The notes below the pieces were generated by a model, which saw only the letters and a program-made list of their open reading frames with translations, was not told where the DNA came from and ran no database searches. A DNA stretch of 64,000 nucleotides, taken from assembly GCF_023700755.1 (NCBI RefSeq), contig NZ_JAMKOJ010000002.1:312329-376328 (forward strand). The letters run 5' to 3'. Position 1 is the first letter of the stretch. Each line of letters starts with the position of its first letter. This stretch comes from Allorhizobium sonneratiae (GTDB taxonomy: Bacteria; Pseudomonadota; Alphaproteobacteria; Rhizobiales; Rhizobiaceae). Of the stretch, positions 45,261 through 53,077 are shown piece after piece. A program made the position numbers and the translations under genes.

Positions 45261-46229
45261 ATGGCGGAAACGAAAAAACCTGGTCGCGGTCGCGTCTATG
45301 CGTCGATCACCGAAACCATCGGCGATACACCCATCGTGCGGCTGGACAAGCTGGCAAAGGAAAAGGGCGTCAAAGCCAATCTTCTGGCCAAGCTCGAATT
45401 TTTCAATCCGATTGCCTCGGTCAAGGACCGTATCGGCGTCGCCATGATCGAAAGCCTTGAAGCGCAAGGTAAAATCACACCCGGCAAGACGACGCTGATC
45501 GAGCCGACCTCCGGCAATACCGGCATTGCGCTGGCCTTTGCCGCCGCCGCCAAGGGCTACAGGCTCATTCTCACCATGCCGGAAACCATGTCGATCGAGC
45601 GGCGCAAGATGCTGGCGCTGCTTGGTGCCGAACTGGTGCTGACGGAGGGGCCCAAGGGCATGAAGGGCGCCATTGCCAAAGCCGAGGAACTGGCCGCAAC
45701 CCACCCCGACGCGATCATTCCGCAGCAGTTTGAAAATCCCGCCAACCCCGAAATCCATCGCAAGACCACAGCGGAAGAAATCTGGAACGATACCGACGGC
45801 GCTGTCGATATTTTCGTTTCCGGCATCGGCACCGGCGGCACGATCACCGGTACGGGTCAGGTGCTGAAGGCGAAAAAGCCCTCGGTCAAGGTCATCGCTG
45901 TCGAGCCATCCGCCAGCCCGGTCCTGTCCGGCGGCGCTCCCGGCCCGCATAAGATCCAGGGCATCGGCGCGGGCTTTGCCCCGAAAATTCTCGATACCGG
46001 CATCTATGATGAAGTCGTCACGGTTTCCAATGAAGAAGCCTTCGACACCGCGCGTCTGGTTGCCCGGCTGGAAGGCGTCCCCGTCGGTATTTCCTCAGGT
46101 GCTGCCCTGTCAGCAGCCATCAAGATCGGGGCGCGGGATGAAAATGCTGGCAAAACCATAGTTGTCATCATCCCCTCTTTTGCCGAACGCTATCTTTCAA
46201 CCGCACTTTTTGACGGTCTTGCTGATTGA
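45261..46229 (+). CDS. cysK: Cysteine synthase A (O-acetylserine sulfhydrylase)
   Basis: A PLP enzyme making cysteine from O-acetylserine and sulfide. The PLP lysine is Lys55 in [12 protein letters not shown]; the substrate loop [13 protein letters not shown] and the phosphate loop [13 protein letters not shown] are intact, as is the C-terminal [13 protein letters not shown]. 322 residues. GGGAGAG precedes the ATG. Monocistronic; followed by a 500-bp gap full of repeats. Confidence 0.96.
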   Translation: MAETKKPGRGRVYASITETIGDTPIVRLDKLAKEKGVKANLLAKLEFFNPIASVKDRIGVAMIESLEAQGKITPGKTTLIEPTSGNTGIALAFAAAAKGYRLILTMPETMSIERRKMLALLGAELVLTEGPKGMKGAIAKAEELAATHPDAIIPQQFENPANPEIHRKTTAEEIWNDTDGAVDIFVSGIGTGGTITGTGQVLKAKKPSVKVIAVEPSASPVLSGGAPGPHKIQGIGAGFAPKILDTGIYDEVVTVSNEEAFDTARLVARLEGVPVGISSGAALSAAIKIGARDENAGKTIVVIIPSFAERYLSTALFDGLAD

Positions 46230-46268
46230 AGCAAAGGCTGAAAAGATCGTCGCTGCCGCGGTGCCGGC

Positions 46269-46345
46269 TTAAAGCGCGTTGCGGCTTATCTGCCTCAATC
46301 AACGTGCTTTAAGCGTTTGTTTTGTCGCATGTCCGTTATCCTTTT
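46269..46345. repeat. AACGTGCTTTA hairpin repeat (copy of 20719-20796, opposite strand)
   Basis: Stem arms 46269-46281 (TTAAAGCGCGTTG) and 46300-46312 (CAACGTGCTTTAA) pair apart from one G-T, followed by GTTTGTTTTGTCGCAT and CGTTATC. The complement of 20719-20796 has the same order, including the downstream tail. Confidence 0.78.
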
Positions 46346-46379
46346 GTAGGGGACAATAAAACCAGACAAGCTTGAGATC

Positions 46380-46436
46380 ATTGTCCCGGCAAAAGTTCGT
46401 GGCGGTTTTCCGTCCGGAAATGCGTCAGAACAAAGC
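46380..46436. repeat. CATTGTCCCG repeat module
   Basis: CATTGTCCCGGCAAAAG, then GCGGTTTTCCGTCCGGAAAT and GCGTCAGAACAAAG. Closely matches 9911-9966 and, more distantly, 42487-42532. The inner part can pair as CCGGC-AAAA with TTTTCCGTCCGG. Confidence 0.72.
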
Positions 46437-46490
46437 ATTGGAAAGCAGTTCAGTGTTTCACAGAAATGCTGAAACCCTTTAGTTCAACGA

Positions 46491-46553
46491 GACTGTCACT
46501 GTCACAGCATGGGCCAAGCAAGGCCGTAATGCGGTTTTGCGACAGTGACAGTC
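46491..46553. repeat. 13-bp perfect inverted repeat upstream of the HWE kinase
   Basis: GACTGTCACTGTC (46491-46503) and its exact complement (46541-46553) flank 37 bp that include a smaller pairing GGCC-AAGCAA-GGCC. Arms themselves are built of a repeated GTCACT unit. It is about 180 bp before the kinase start. Confidence 0.7.
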
Positions 46554-46729
46554 ATTATAACAACGTTATGAGAGGCCTTGATGTCTTGCATTCACATCGG
46601 AGCCTTTCTCATATGCTTCAATCATTGCATCCTTAAATCGATTACAAATCAAAAAACTATGCAGTAGAAATGAGGATGCCTCGCAAACTGCCAAAGCATT
46701 TTGCCGAGAATGCTTTGGGAGAGCACGAC

Positions 46730-47806
46730 ATGAAGCAGCAGCGTTTTTATGATCGGCTGCCATCCTTTATCGCAGCCGATCAGGCACTGTCACCCGCTCT
46801 CACCGCGCTAACCTATGGCGTTTCCATTCTGATTTTTCTGTTCAGCCTGGCCTTACGCTTCTGGCTGGACAATTATCTGAGTGGCACATTTCCCTATGTG
46901 ACGTTTTTTCCCGTGGTTGTGGTCGTGGCTTTCGTCTTTGGTATACCACAAGGAGCGTTGGTCGCCCTTCTGGGCGGGCTTGCTTCATGGTATTTTTTCA
47001 TTCCACCCTATTTCAGTTTTCATATATCGCTCAGCACCGCCATCGCCATGGCACTCTATTGTTTTGTCGTTATCACCGACATTGGACTGACCGCCTTGAT
47101 GATGCGGGCCTATCGGGCCGAAAAGGCCGCACGACGAACGATGCAGCATCTTGCCGCGCATCAGGAAGTCATGGCGCAAGAGCTGGATCATCGATTAAAA
47201 AACGTCTTCGCCACCATCAATGCCATTATCGGCCTGTCGCAACGCCATACGAGCGATGCCGCAATGCTGGCCTCGTCCCTGCGGGAGAGGATCAATGCCA
47301 TGGCACGCTCCAATCTTCTGCTTCGTGGTCTGCGCATGGGGGAAGAAACCCTGTTGAACGTCGTCGTCCAGACGGCGCTGGAACCCTTTGGTGTGCGCGA
47401 GACCCATCGTCTTGGAATAAGCGGTCCGCCGCTTCCCGTCAGTGGACAGGCGACACTCATTCTCAGCCTCGTTCTGCATGAACTGGGCACCAATGCGGCA
47501 AAATATGGGGCGCTTTCGGTTGACGGCGGAAGGATAGAAATCGTCTGGACGGAGACAAAGGCGTCAGACGCTGAAAACAGACCTATGCTGCATCTGCACT
47601 GGCGAGAAAGCGGCGGCCCTGCCCCTTCCACCACAGGGAAAGAAAAGACCGGGTTCGGATCGACACTGGTCAAACGGGTCATTGCCGCCATCCATGGCGA
47701 AGCGCATTTTACCTTTGCGCAAAGCGGCTTTAGCGCCGATATCCTGATACCGATGGAGGCAATTCTGCCCCAGGCCACGACAGACAATCGACCGCTGCCA
47801 TTGTAG
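46730..47806 (+). CDS. HWE-type sensor histidine kinase with DUF4118 membrane domain
   Basis: The first ~130 residues contain about four membrane segments resembling the KdpD-like DUF4118 domain (FFPVVVVVAFVFGIPQGALVA). The kinase domain has H-box AQELDHRLKNVFATINAI with His154, and an HWE-style ATPase domain with LVLHELGTNAAKYGAL, then LHWRESGG and GFGSTLVKRVI. Such kinases often feed the PhyR general stress response or other single regulators, but no partner gene is adjacent. ATG at 46730 has GGGAGAG upstream. 358 residues. Confidence 0.88.
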   Translation: MKQQRFYDRLPSFIAADQALSPALTALTYGVSILIFLFSLALRFWLDNYLSGTFPYVTFFPVVVVVAFVFGIPQGALVALLGGLASWYFFIPPYFSFHISLSTAIAMALYCFVVITDIGLTALMMRAYRAEKAARRTMQHLAAHQEVMAQELDHRLKNVFATINAIIGLSQRHTSDAAMLASSLRERINAMARSNLLLRGLRMGEETLLNVVVQTALEPFGVRETHRLGISGPPLPVSGQATLILSLVLHELGTNAAKYGALSVDGGRIEIVWTETKASDAENRPMLHLHWRESGGPAPSTTGKEKTGFGSTLVKRVIAAIHGEAHFTFAQSGFSADILIPMEAILPQATTDNRPLPL

Positions 47807-47809
47807 AAC

Positions 47810-47847
47810 TACAGCGCCGTGCGCCATATATGGCGCACGGCGCTGTA
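47810..47847. repeat. 38-bp perfect palindrome
   Basis: Both halves of 19 bp match exactly: TACAGCGCCGTGCGCCATA and its complement. It starts 4 bp after the kinase stop. Diverged copies are at 6406-6433 and about 9985-10000. It forms the first module of a compound element completed by 47859-47912. Confidence 0.9.
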
Positions 47848-47858
47848 ACACTTTTAAT

Positions 47859-47912
47859 CTGCTGCATAATTTTCACCTTAAATCGATTCCGATTTAAGGA
47901 ATTATGCAGCAG
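47859..47912. repeat. RIME-like hairpin, best-preserved copy
   Basis: CTGCTGCATAATT (47859-47871) pairs exactly with AATTATGCAGCAG (47900-47912), and inside it CCTTAAATCG pairs with CGATTTAAGG. It is preceded by ACACTTTTAAT and lies between convergent genes. Used as reference for the other copies. Confidence 0.88.
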
Positions 47913-47930
47913 CCACACATCAGTGTCAGG

Positions 47931-49463
47931 CTATGCCGCAGCCGTCATGCGTTCGGAGGGAATGCGGTAGGAAATCGCCTCAGCCAGATGAATGCGTCCC
48001 AGCCCATCGGACCCATCGAGATCGGCCAGTGTGCGCGCCACCTTCAGCACGCGATGATAGGCACGGGCGGAAAACTTGAATTTCTCCGCTGCGTCACGCA
48101 AAAGCTGCAAACCGGCAGCATCGGGCGCGGCCAGTTTTTCAATCAGCGCGGTCGAACAGCGGGCATTGACGGCAATGTCCGGCACCCCGGCTGCGGCAAA
48201 GCGGGCCATCTGCCGCTCGCGGGCCGCCGCCACCCGGCGGGCGACATCGGCGCTTTTTTCCGCCGCCATCGGCTTGATCAGATCCATGGCCGAAACAGCA
48301 GGTACATCGATGCGGATATCGATACGGTCGAGTAGCGGGCCGGAAATGCGCGCCTGATAATCGGCAGCGCAGCGAATGCCACGCGCACAGGTGTGACCCG
48401 GCTCACCGGCCATGCCGCAGCGGCAGGGATTCATCGCCGCAATCAGCTGGAACTTCGCCGGATAGGCGACGCGGTGATTGGCGCGGGCAATGATGCATTC
48501 GCCATTTTCCAGCGGCTGGCGCAACGCATCGAGTACCTGTGGCGAAAATTCCGGCAATTCGTCGAGAAACAGCACGCCGTGATGGGCAAGCGAGGCCTCA
48601 CCCGGCCGGGCGCGCAGGCCACCACCCACCAGCGCCGCCATGGTGGCGGAATGATGCGGCGTGCGAAACGGGCGGCGATCAGAGAGCTTGCCACCGGACA
48701 ATTGCCCGGCAATGGAATGGATCATCGACACTTCCAGCAATTCCTGCGCCGAAAGCACCGGCAGGATCGAGGGAAGGCGCGCCGCCAGCATGGATTTCCC
48801 CGATCCAGGCGGACCTGACATCAGGAGATTATGTCCGCCTGCCGCTGCCACCTCCAGCGCCCGCTTGGCGCTTTCCTGACCGCGGATATCGGCAAGGTCC
48901 GGCAGATTGCCGGGCAGCATCCGGCTTGCTGCACGCGGGCGGCTCAAAACCTGGGTACCACGAAAATGATTGGCGAGCGCAATCAGGCTCATCGGCGCGA
49001 GAATATCGACCTCGTCGCCTGCCCAGACCGCTTCCGGTCCGCTATCGGCTGGGCAGATCAGGCCTTTGCCCTGGGCGTTGGCGGCCATGGCCGCCGGCAA
49101 CGCGCCGGCAACAGCAGCAATCGTGCCATCGAGATTAAGCTCACCGATCACCACATAATCGGTGAGGGCATCGGCTGGAATGGCGCCGAGCGCCGCCATC
49201 AAGCCAAGAGCAATGGCGAGATCGAAATGCGAGCCTTCCTTCGGCAGATCGGCGGGCGCAAGATTGATTGTGACCTTTTTCGGCGGCAGGGCGAGACCGG
49301 ATGCATGGAGAGCGGCCTGCACCCTTTCACGGCTTTCAGCCACTGCCTTGTCCGGCAGGCCAACGATCTGCATACCGATCTTGCCGGGCGCGACCATGAC
49401 CTGAACATCGACCGGAACCCCCTCGATCCCCTGAAAAGCCACCGTCGCCACCCGCGCAACCAT
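47931..49463 (-). CDS. comM: YifB/ComM-family magnesium-chelatase-like AAA+ ATPase
   Basis: Related to ComM, a hexameric helicase that drives branch migration during natural transformation, and to YifB. The N-terminal ChlI-like domain (GIEGVPVDVQVMVAPGKIG, then PDKAVAESRERVQAAL), Walker A MSGPPGSGKSMLA, Walker B VLFLDELPEF and the Cys-bearing NPCRCG insert are visible. 510 residues. Start at 49463 (MVARVATVAF) with AGGGG upstream. Function in this organism is inferred. Confidence 0.9.
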   Translation of the reverse strand: MVARVATVAFQGIEGVPVDVQVMVAPGKIGMQIVGLPDKAVAESRERVQAALHASGLALPPKKVTINLAPADLPKEGSHFDLAIALGLMAALGAIPADALTDYVVIGELNLDGTIAAVAGALPAAMAANAQGKGLICPADSGPEAVWAGDEVDILAPMSLIALANHFRGTQVLSRPRAASRMLPGNLPDLADIRGQESAKRALEVAAAGGHNLLMSGPPGSGKSMLAARLPSILPVLSAQELLEVSMIHSIAGQLSGGKLSDRRPFRTPHHSATMAALVGGGLRARPGEASLAHHGVLFLDELPEFSPQVLDALRQPLENGECIIARANHRVAYPAKFQLIAAMNPCRCGMAGEPGHTCARGIRCAADYQARISGPLLDRIDIRIDVPAVSAMDLIKPMAAEKSADVARRVAAARERQMARFAAAGVPDIAVNARCSTALIEKLAAPDAAGLQLLRDAAEKFKFSARAYHRVLKVARTLADLDGSDGLGRIHLAEAISYRIPSERMTAAA

Positions 49464-49784
49464 GCACAACCCCTAAAATATATCGTCACCCCTATGAAGC
49501 CATTGATGGCATGAAACAGGTAGTAAAACAAGAACAGGAAATGAACAAACTGCCAAAAATCCCACCATAGGGTTGCATCAGGTTGTCTTTCAGGAACAAA
49601 TCATGTCCCACACCAAGGCCATGTCATGCGTTTGCAGGCATGGAATATCGGTCAATCCGGGGGCCCCTTTTCTCCGGCTGATGGAAATGTTGTGAGCTTG
49701 ATGATTGTGCTTCACCTTGGAGGCCAATAGAGCTATGAGAAACATAATAATTTCGTCCGATGATCCGATCCGCAGGAGCAACCC
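49464..49784. other. yifB/comM - NDUFA9-like divergent gap
   Basis: About 320 bp with the promoters of two divergent genes. Apart from the tiny open frame 49735-49788 noted separately, nothing specific is seen. Confidence 0.45.
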
Positions 49785-49788
49785 ATGA
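49735..49788 (+). CDS. Possible 17-codon leader ORF overlapping the next start
   Basis: ATG AGA AAC ... CCA TGA, 17 residues, with GGAGG 11 bases upstream. Its TGA overlaps the ATG of the following gene in an ATGA arrangement, which would couple translation. The peptide (MRNIIISSDDPIRRSNP) has no known family. Could be chance. Confidence 0.3.
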   Translation: MRNIIISSDDPIRRSNP

Positions 49789-50762
49789 CCTTTGCAAATC
49801 TTCCGCCGCTCGTGACCGTTTTCGGGGGTTCCGGTTTTGTCGGTAGGCATGTGGTCAGGGCCTTGGCCAAGCGTGGTTACCGTGTGCGTGTCGCCGTGCG
49901 CCGTCCCGATCTTGCCGGCTTCGTCCTGCCGCTTGGCAATGTCGGGCAGGTCTCCCTGGCACAGGCCAATCTGCGCTATCGCGACAGCGTGGTGAAGGCC
50001 GTCGAAGGCGCATCCTATGTCGTCAATTGTGTCGGCATCCTGTTTGAAGCGGGCCGCAACCGGTTTGACGCCGTTCAGGATTTTGGCGCGCGCGCCGTTG
50101 CCGAAGCGGCGGCTGCCGCCGGTGCGAAACTCGTTCACCTCTCCGCCATTGGTGCCGATCCGGCCTCGCCTTCGGCCTATGCCGCCAGCAAGGGCCGGGG
50201 TGAAGACGCCATCCGCAAAGTGATCGCCGATGCCGTTATCCTGCGTCCCTCGGTCGTCTTCGGCCCGGAAGACAATTTCTTCAACAAGTTTGCCGCCATG
50301 TCGCGCACCGCTCCCTTCCTGCCGTTGATCGGCGGCGGAAAAACCCGGCTGCAGCCGGTTTTCGTTGGCGATGTCGCTGAGGCCGTAGCCAAGGCTGTTG
50401 ATGGCGAGATTGCTGCCGGTATCTACGAGCTTGGCGGTCCGGAAGTGATGAGCCTGCGTCAATGTCTTGAGGAAATGCTGCGTATCGTCGATCGCCAGCG
50501 TCCTTTCCTGTCTTTGTCCTTCAGCCTTGCCTCCACCATCGGCTCCATCGCCTCGGCCATCCCGCTGATTACCCCGCCGCTCACCGCCGATCAGGTCACG
50601 CTGCTGAAAAGCGACAATGTCGTCTCGGACGCGGCAAAAAAAGAAGGCCGCACATTGGAAGGCATGGGCATCCGTCCGACGGCTGCAACAGCCGTTCTGC
50701 CGTCTTATCTCGTGCATTTCCGCCCGCACGGCCAATATAGCCGCTCCGGCAAGGCTGCCTGA
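49785..50762 (+). CDS. Complex I NDUFA9-type NAD(P)-binding protein
   Basis: An atypical short-chain dehydrogenase, 325 residues, of the family that includes the NDUFA9 accessory subunit of mitochondrial complex I. The dinucleotide motif VTVFGGSGFVGRHVVRAL is at the N-terminus; VVNCVGILFEAGRNRFDAV and LSAIGADPASPSAYAASKG follow, with the SDR Tyr-X3-Lys in YAASK. AGGAG precedes the ATG. Alphaproteobacterial homologues are thought to associate with complex I; that role is inference here. Confidence 0.9.
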   Translation: MTFANLPPLVTVFGGSGFVGRHVVRALAKRGYRVRVAVRRPDLAGFVLPLGNVGQVSLAQANLRYRDSVVKAVEGASYVVNCVGILFEAGRNRFDAVQDFGARAVAEAAAAAGAKLVHLSAIGADPASPSAYAASKGRGEDAIRKVIADAVILRPSVVFGPEDNFFNKFAAMSRTAPFLPLIGGGKTRLQPVFVGDVAEAVAKAVDGEIAAGIYELGGPEVMSLRQCLEEMLRIVDRQRPFLSLSFSLASTIGSIASAIPLITPPLTADQVTLLKSDNVVSDAAKKEGRTLEGMGIRPTAATAVLPSYLVHFRPHGQYSRSGKAA

Positions 50763-51111
50763 CTGGCTCTGCTTTCCCCTTACGGCATCATGTATTTCAA
50801 CGAATGCATGATGCCGTAACACATTGTTTTCACACAAGTGCTGACGTAAAAACCGGCCATCCACTTTCGCCGGAGTTTCTTCCAGTCTGCGGCATGGACA
50901 GGCACGTTTCGCGTTTCGTCCAGAGATCTTTATCGGCGCAATACTGTCTCGCAGTTGCACAAAGGACGCAGCATTGAATTTATTTTGTTAACGCGAGATT
51001 CAGCCCATTCCGCTATTGATGTTGGCAGGGCTCCTCGCGTAAACACCAGTCATCGTAGAGATTCCTGCGTTTCTCATTCCCACGCCTTTCATATTTGAGG
51101 TCATACGCTTC
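50763..51111. other. Gap between the NDUFA9-like gene and the small peptide gene
   Basis: 349 bp. It begins with the terminator hairpin (50780-50819). The rest includes an AT-rich stretch near 50975-50995 that may hold the peptide promoter, and no other feature. Confidence 0.45.
50780..50819. terminator. Hairpin after the NDUFA9-like gene
   Basis: Perfect 13-bp stem TTACGGCATCATG / CATGATGCCGTAA with a 14-base loop, 17 bp after the stop. The T-run is absent, so it may be a weak terminator or a 3'-end protecting structure. Confidence 0.6.
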
Positions 51112-51279
51112 ATGGGCAAGTCTATCGCACTGTTTTTCGCGTGTGCGGCATTGGTTGTCATCGCCGGTTCTTTCATGGCACCGTCCACAGTCGCCGCCAA
51201 AAAGGGCAACTGCTCCCCCGCCTATGGCGTCGATCCTTGCAGCATTACCGGGTCAATCGCCCCTGCTGCTCAAAAGTGA
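51112..51279 (+). CDS. Small secreted peptide (55 residues), unknown function
   Basis: The N-terminus is a clear signal peptide: MGKSIALFFACAALVVIAGS with a basic start and hydrophobic core, then a likely cleavage after TVAA-K or nearby. The mature part is only ~25 residues, with two Cys (KKGNCSPAYGVDPCSITG), which could form a disulfide. No convincing family assignment can be made. Codon use looks like that of its neighbours. The upstream GAGG is 7 bases from the ATG. Convergent with uppP. Confidence 0.65.
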   Translation: MGKSIALFFACAALVVIAGSFMAPSTVAAKKGNCSPAYGVDPCSITGSIAPAAQK

Positions 51280-51339
51280 GCAATGTCCGGCCATACGGTC
51301 GGATTATTATCCTCACAGCGGGCATACCCGTCTCGCCTG

Positions 51340-52137
51340 TCACACCAATCCGATCAGTCCGGCTGACCCTACAGCAATGCGCCACCATCCAAACAGCGCA
51401 TAGCCTTGGCGTGCAACAAAAGCCATAAGACCGCGGACCACGACGAGCGCGGACAAAAACGCTGCGACAAAGCCGATGGCAATCAACATCATATCCTCGG
51501 ACCGGATCACGCCGCTATTCTTGTAAAGATCAAGCGCAAAAGCGCCCATCATGGTTGGAAGCGCCAGAAAAAAGGAAAATTCCGCCGCCGACCGCTTATC
51601 GGCGCCCATCAGCATGGCGCCGACAATGGTTGCGCCGGAGCGGGACGTGCCAGGGATCATCGCCAGACATTGAATGAAGCCGATGTTCAGGGACAAGGAC
51701 AACGGATAAGCCATGGCATTATCATAACGCGGTCGTTTCACCATCCGGTCCACCAGGATCAGCACTATGCCGCCGACAATCAGCATGGCGCAGATCAGAA
51801 CCGGGGTCTCGAACAGAACGCTCTTGATGAACCCATGTGCCAAAGCCCCGATCAGGGCCGCTGGCATAAAGGCGATGAGTACACTTGCAACAAAGTGACG
51901 GCTTTCACGCCGTTCGGGCACTGACAGTACCAATTGAAACAGTTTTCGCCCATAGACCGCGACCAGTGCCAGAATCGCACCAAGCTGGATCAGCACGGCA
52001 AAACTGTTGCCGGGTGAGTGGAATCCAAGAAACTGGCCCGCAAGCAGCACATGCGCCGTGGAAGAAACGGGGAGAAATTCCGTCAACCCCTCAATCAACC
52101 CCAGCAAAAGAGCGGTGAGGATAGAGCTATCGTGCAT
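51340..52137 (-). CDS. uppP: Undecaprenyl-diphosphate phosphatase
   Basis: UppP (BacA) recycles the lipid carrier for peptidoglycan and other polymers by removing one phosphate from C55-PP at the membrane. The two catalytic motifs are [15 protein letters not shown] and [15 protein letters not shown]. About eight membrane segments; 265 residues from the ATG at 52137 ([10 protein letters not shown]), which has AAGGG upstream. An earlier frame start at 52191 is unlikely. Confidence 0.95.
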   Translation of the reverse strand: MHDSSILTALLLGLIEGLTEFLPVSSTAHVLLAGQFLGFHSPGNSFAVLIQLGAILALVAVYGRKLFQLVLSVPERRESRHFVASVLIAFMPAALIGALAHGFIKSVLFETPVLICAMLIVGGIVLILVDRMVKRPRYDNAMAYPLSLSLNIGFIQCLAMIPGTSRSGATIVGAMLMGADKRSAAEFSFFLALPTMMGAFALDLYKNSGVIRSEDMMLIAIGFVAAFLSALVVVRGLMAFVARQGYALFGWWRIAVGSAGLIGLV

Positions 52138-52311
52138 GAACATCCCTTCTGGCCGTTGTTCAATAAAAGGGTCTGGGCGTTGGAGTTCCAAAAAATCGGT
52201 TCCAACTTCCCCTGAAAAACCACCAGATCTTTCAAGGAAACGTGGAAACCGGTTTTCCCCATCAGGCGAAAGCTACTGCCTAATTCCTTAAATCGGAATC
52301 GATCTGATACT

Positions 52312-52580
52312 CTAGGGTCAAAACTCAATCAGGATGGTTGTTCTGCAAGGCGTATTTTGTGTCTGAGTAGAAGGAAAGGTGCAGGAAATGCTCCCCATTT
52401 TCAAACCTTTCCGACGCCCGCAGGCACAAAATACGCCTTGCCCGAAGGGTTGAACGGGATGGGCCGCCTGATTGCGAACAATGCTCGACAAGGCCAACCG
52501 GCCTTGTCGAGCATTGTTCGCTGCCATACAATCCCATCCCGTTCAACAGAACAACCATCCTGATTGAGTTTTGACCCTAG
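52312..52580. repeat. Nested perfect palindromes forming a three-way junction (MITE-like element)
   Basis: Outer arms 52312-52345 and 52547-52580 are 34 bp and match exactly; both ends read CTAG. Branch 1: 16-bp perfect stem 52346-52361 / 52425-52440, with an inner 8-bp stem 52373-52380 / 52405-52412. Branch 2: 15-bp perfect stem 52449-52463 / 52533-52547, enclosing a perfect 22-bp stem 52474-52495 / 52500-52521 with an AACC loop. Every bp of these stems pairs. No transposase gene is present. It looks like a non-autonomous element or a structured RNA/DNA site. Confidence 0.9.
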
Positions 52581-52651
52581 TGGTCTGATCGTAACATTTG
52601 CTACCGATTGCTGCACCGTTGAGTGCCAATGTTACGATCATAAAGACCACT
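52579..52651. repeat. Hairpin element starting at CTAGTGG
   Basis: AGTGGTC / GACCACT (52579-52585, 52645-52651) and TGATCGTAACATT / AATGTTACGATCA (52586-52598, 52628-52640) form a 20-bp stem interrupted only by a 4-base bulge. It shares the CTAG at the right end of the nested palindrome. Confidence 0.85.
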
Positions 52652-52670
52652 CGCTATCTGTATGTTCCTA

Positions 52671-52744
52671 GTGGATTTTTAAGAATTTGACATGTGATCT
52701 CAGAGGGTGCCGCAAATGGGTATCAAATGTCAAATTCAATCCAC
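52671..52744. repeat. Second hairpin element starting at CTAGTGG
   Basis: GTGGAT / ATCCAC (52671-52676, 52739-52744) and GAATTTGACAT / ATGTCAAATTC (52683-52693, 52727-52737) with a small asymmetric bulge. It begins with CTAGTGG like its neighbour and is followed immediately by the AGAGTTTGTTGA module. Confidence 0.82.
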
Positions 52745-52745
52745 G

Positions 52746-52807
52746 AGAGTTTGTTGACGCATCGGATTCTACCGAAAACCGGCTCCCACTTTTCGGTCGA
52801 TGCTCTA
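52746..52807. repeat. AGAGTTTGTTGA...CGATGCTCTA repeat, copy 2
   Basis: 62 bp, nearly identical to 20796-20857. Its complement starts TAGAGCATCGACCGAAAAGT, matching the left end of the element at 35927. Confidence 0.82.
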
Positions 52808-53077
52808 TGATGGCAGATTGCAAAACAGTCAGGCTGTGAATTGGCTCGAAAAGGTCAGGTGACAACAGCTGCGCTTTGACTGTATGACAAACGCAAATCT
52901 TTTCACACCCTCACCGGTCTGGCATAGGCCAGCCATGGATTGCCGGTTAACCAGCTTTTCCGAAAATGGCCATGATTTTTGGAGAAATCCTGTTAAAAAA
53001 CACATTTTAGCCGCTTTTCATTTGCCATTCAGCCGAGACTTGCGTGTGACGCCGCCCAACTGGATTCTGACCCCGAA

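Larger units (their letters stand above)
46230..46729. other. cysK-kinase gap with several repeat modules
   Basis: 500 bp with no supported gene. It contains the repeat at 46269-46345, the CATTGTCCCG module (46380-46436), a 13-bp inverted repeat (46491-46553) and a degraded RIME core near 46620-46670. The promoter of the downstream kinase must lie in or after these. Confidence 0.6.
52138..53077. other. 0.94-kb repeat nest between uppP and the GST gene
   Basis: The longest repeat-rich gap here. In order: GTGGAAACCGGTTTTC fragment (about 52248), a truncated RIME core (52272-52304), the nested palindrome (52312-52580), two further hairpins (52579-52651, 52671-52744) and the AGAGTTTGTTGA module (52746-52807). 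From 52808 to the GST start nothing specific is seen. No protein-coding gene is supported. Confidence 0.75.

Noticed and set aside
52449..52547. Integron attC-like pair GTTGAAC ... GTTCAAC around a hairpin
   Set aside because: The attC order is RYYYAAC first and GTTRRRY last; here the order is reversed, and there is no cassette or integrase. The match comes from the palindrome itself.
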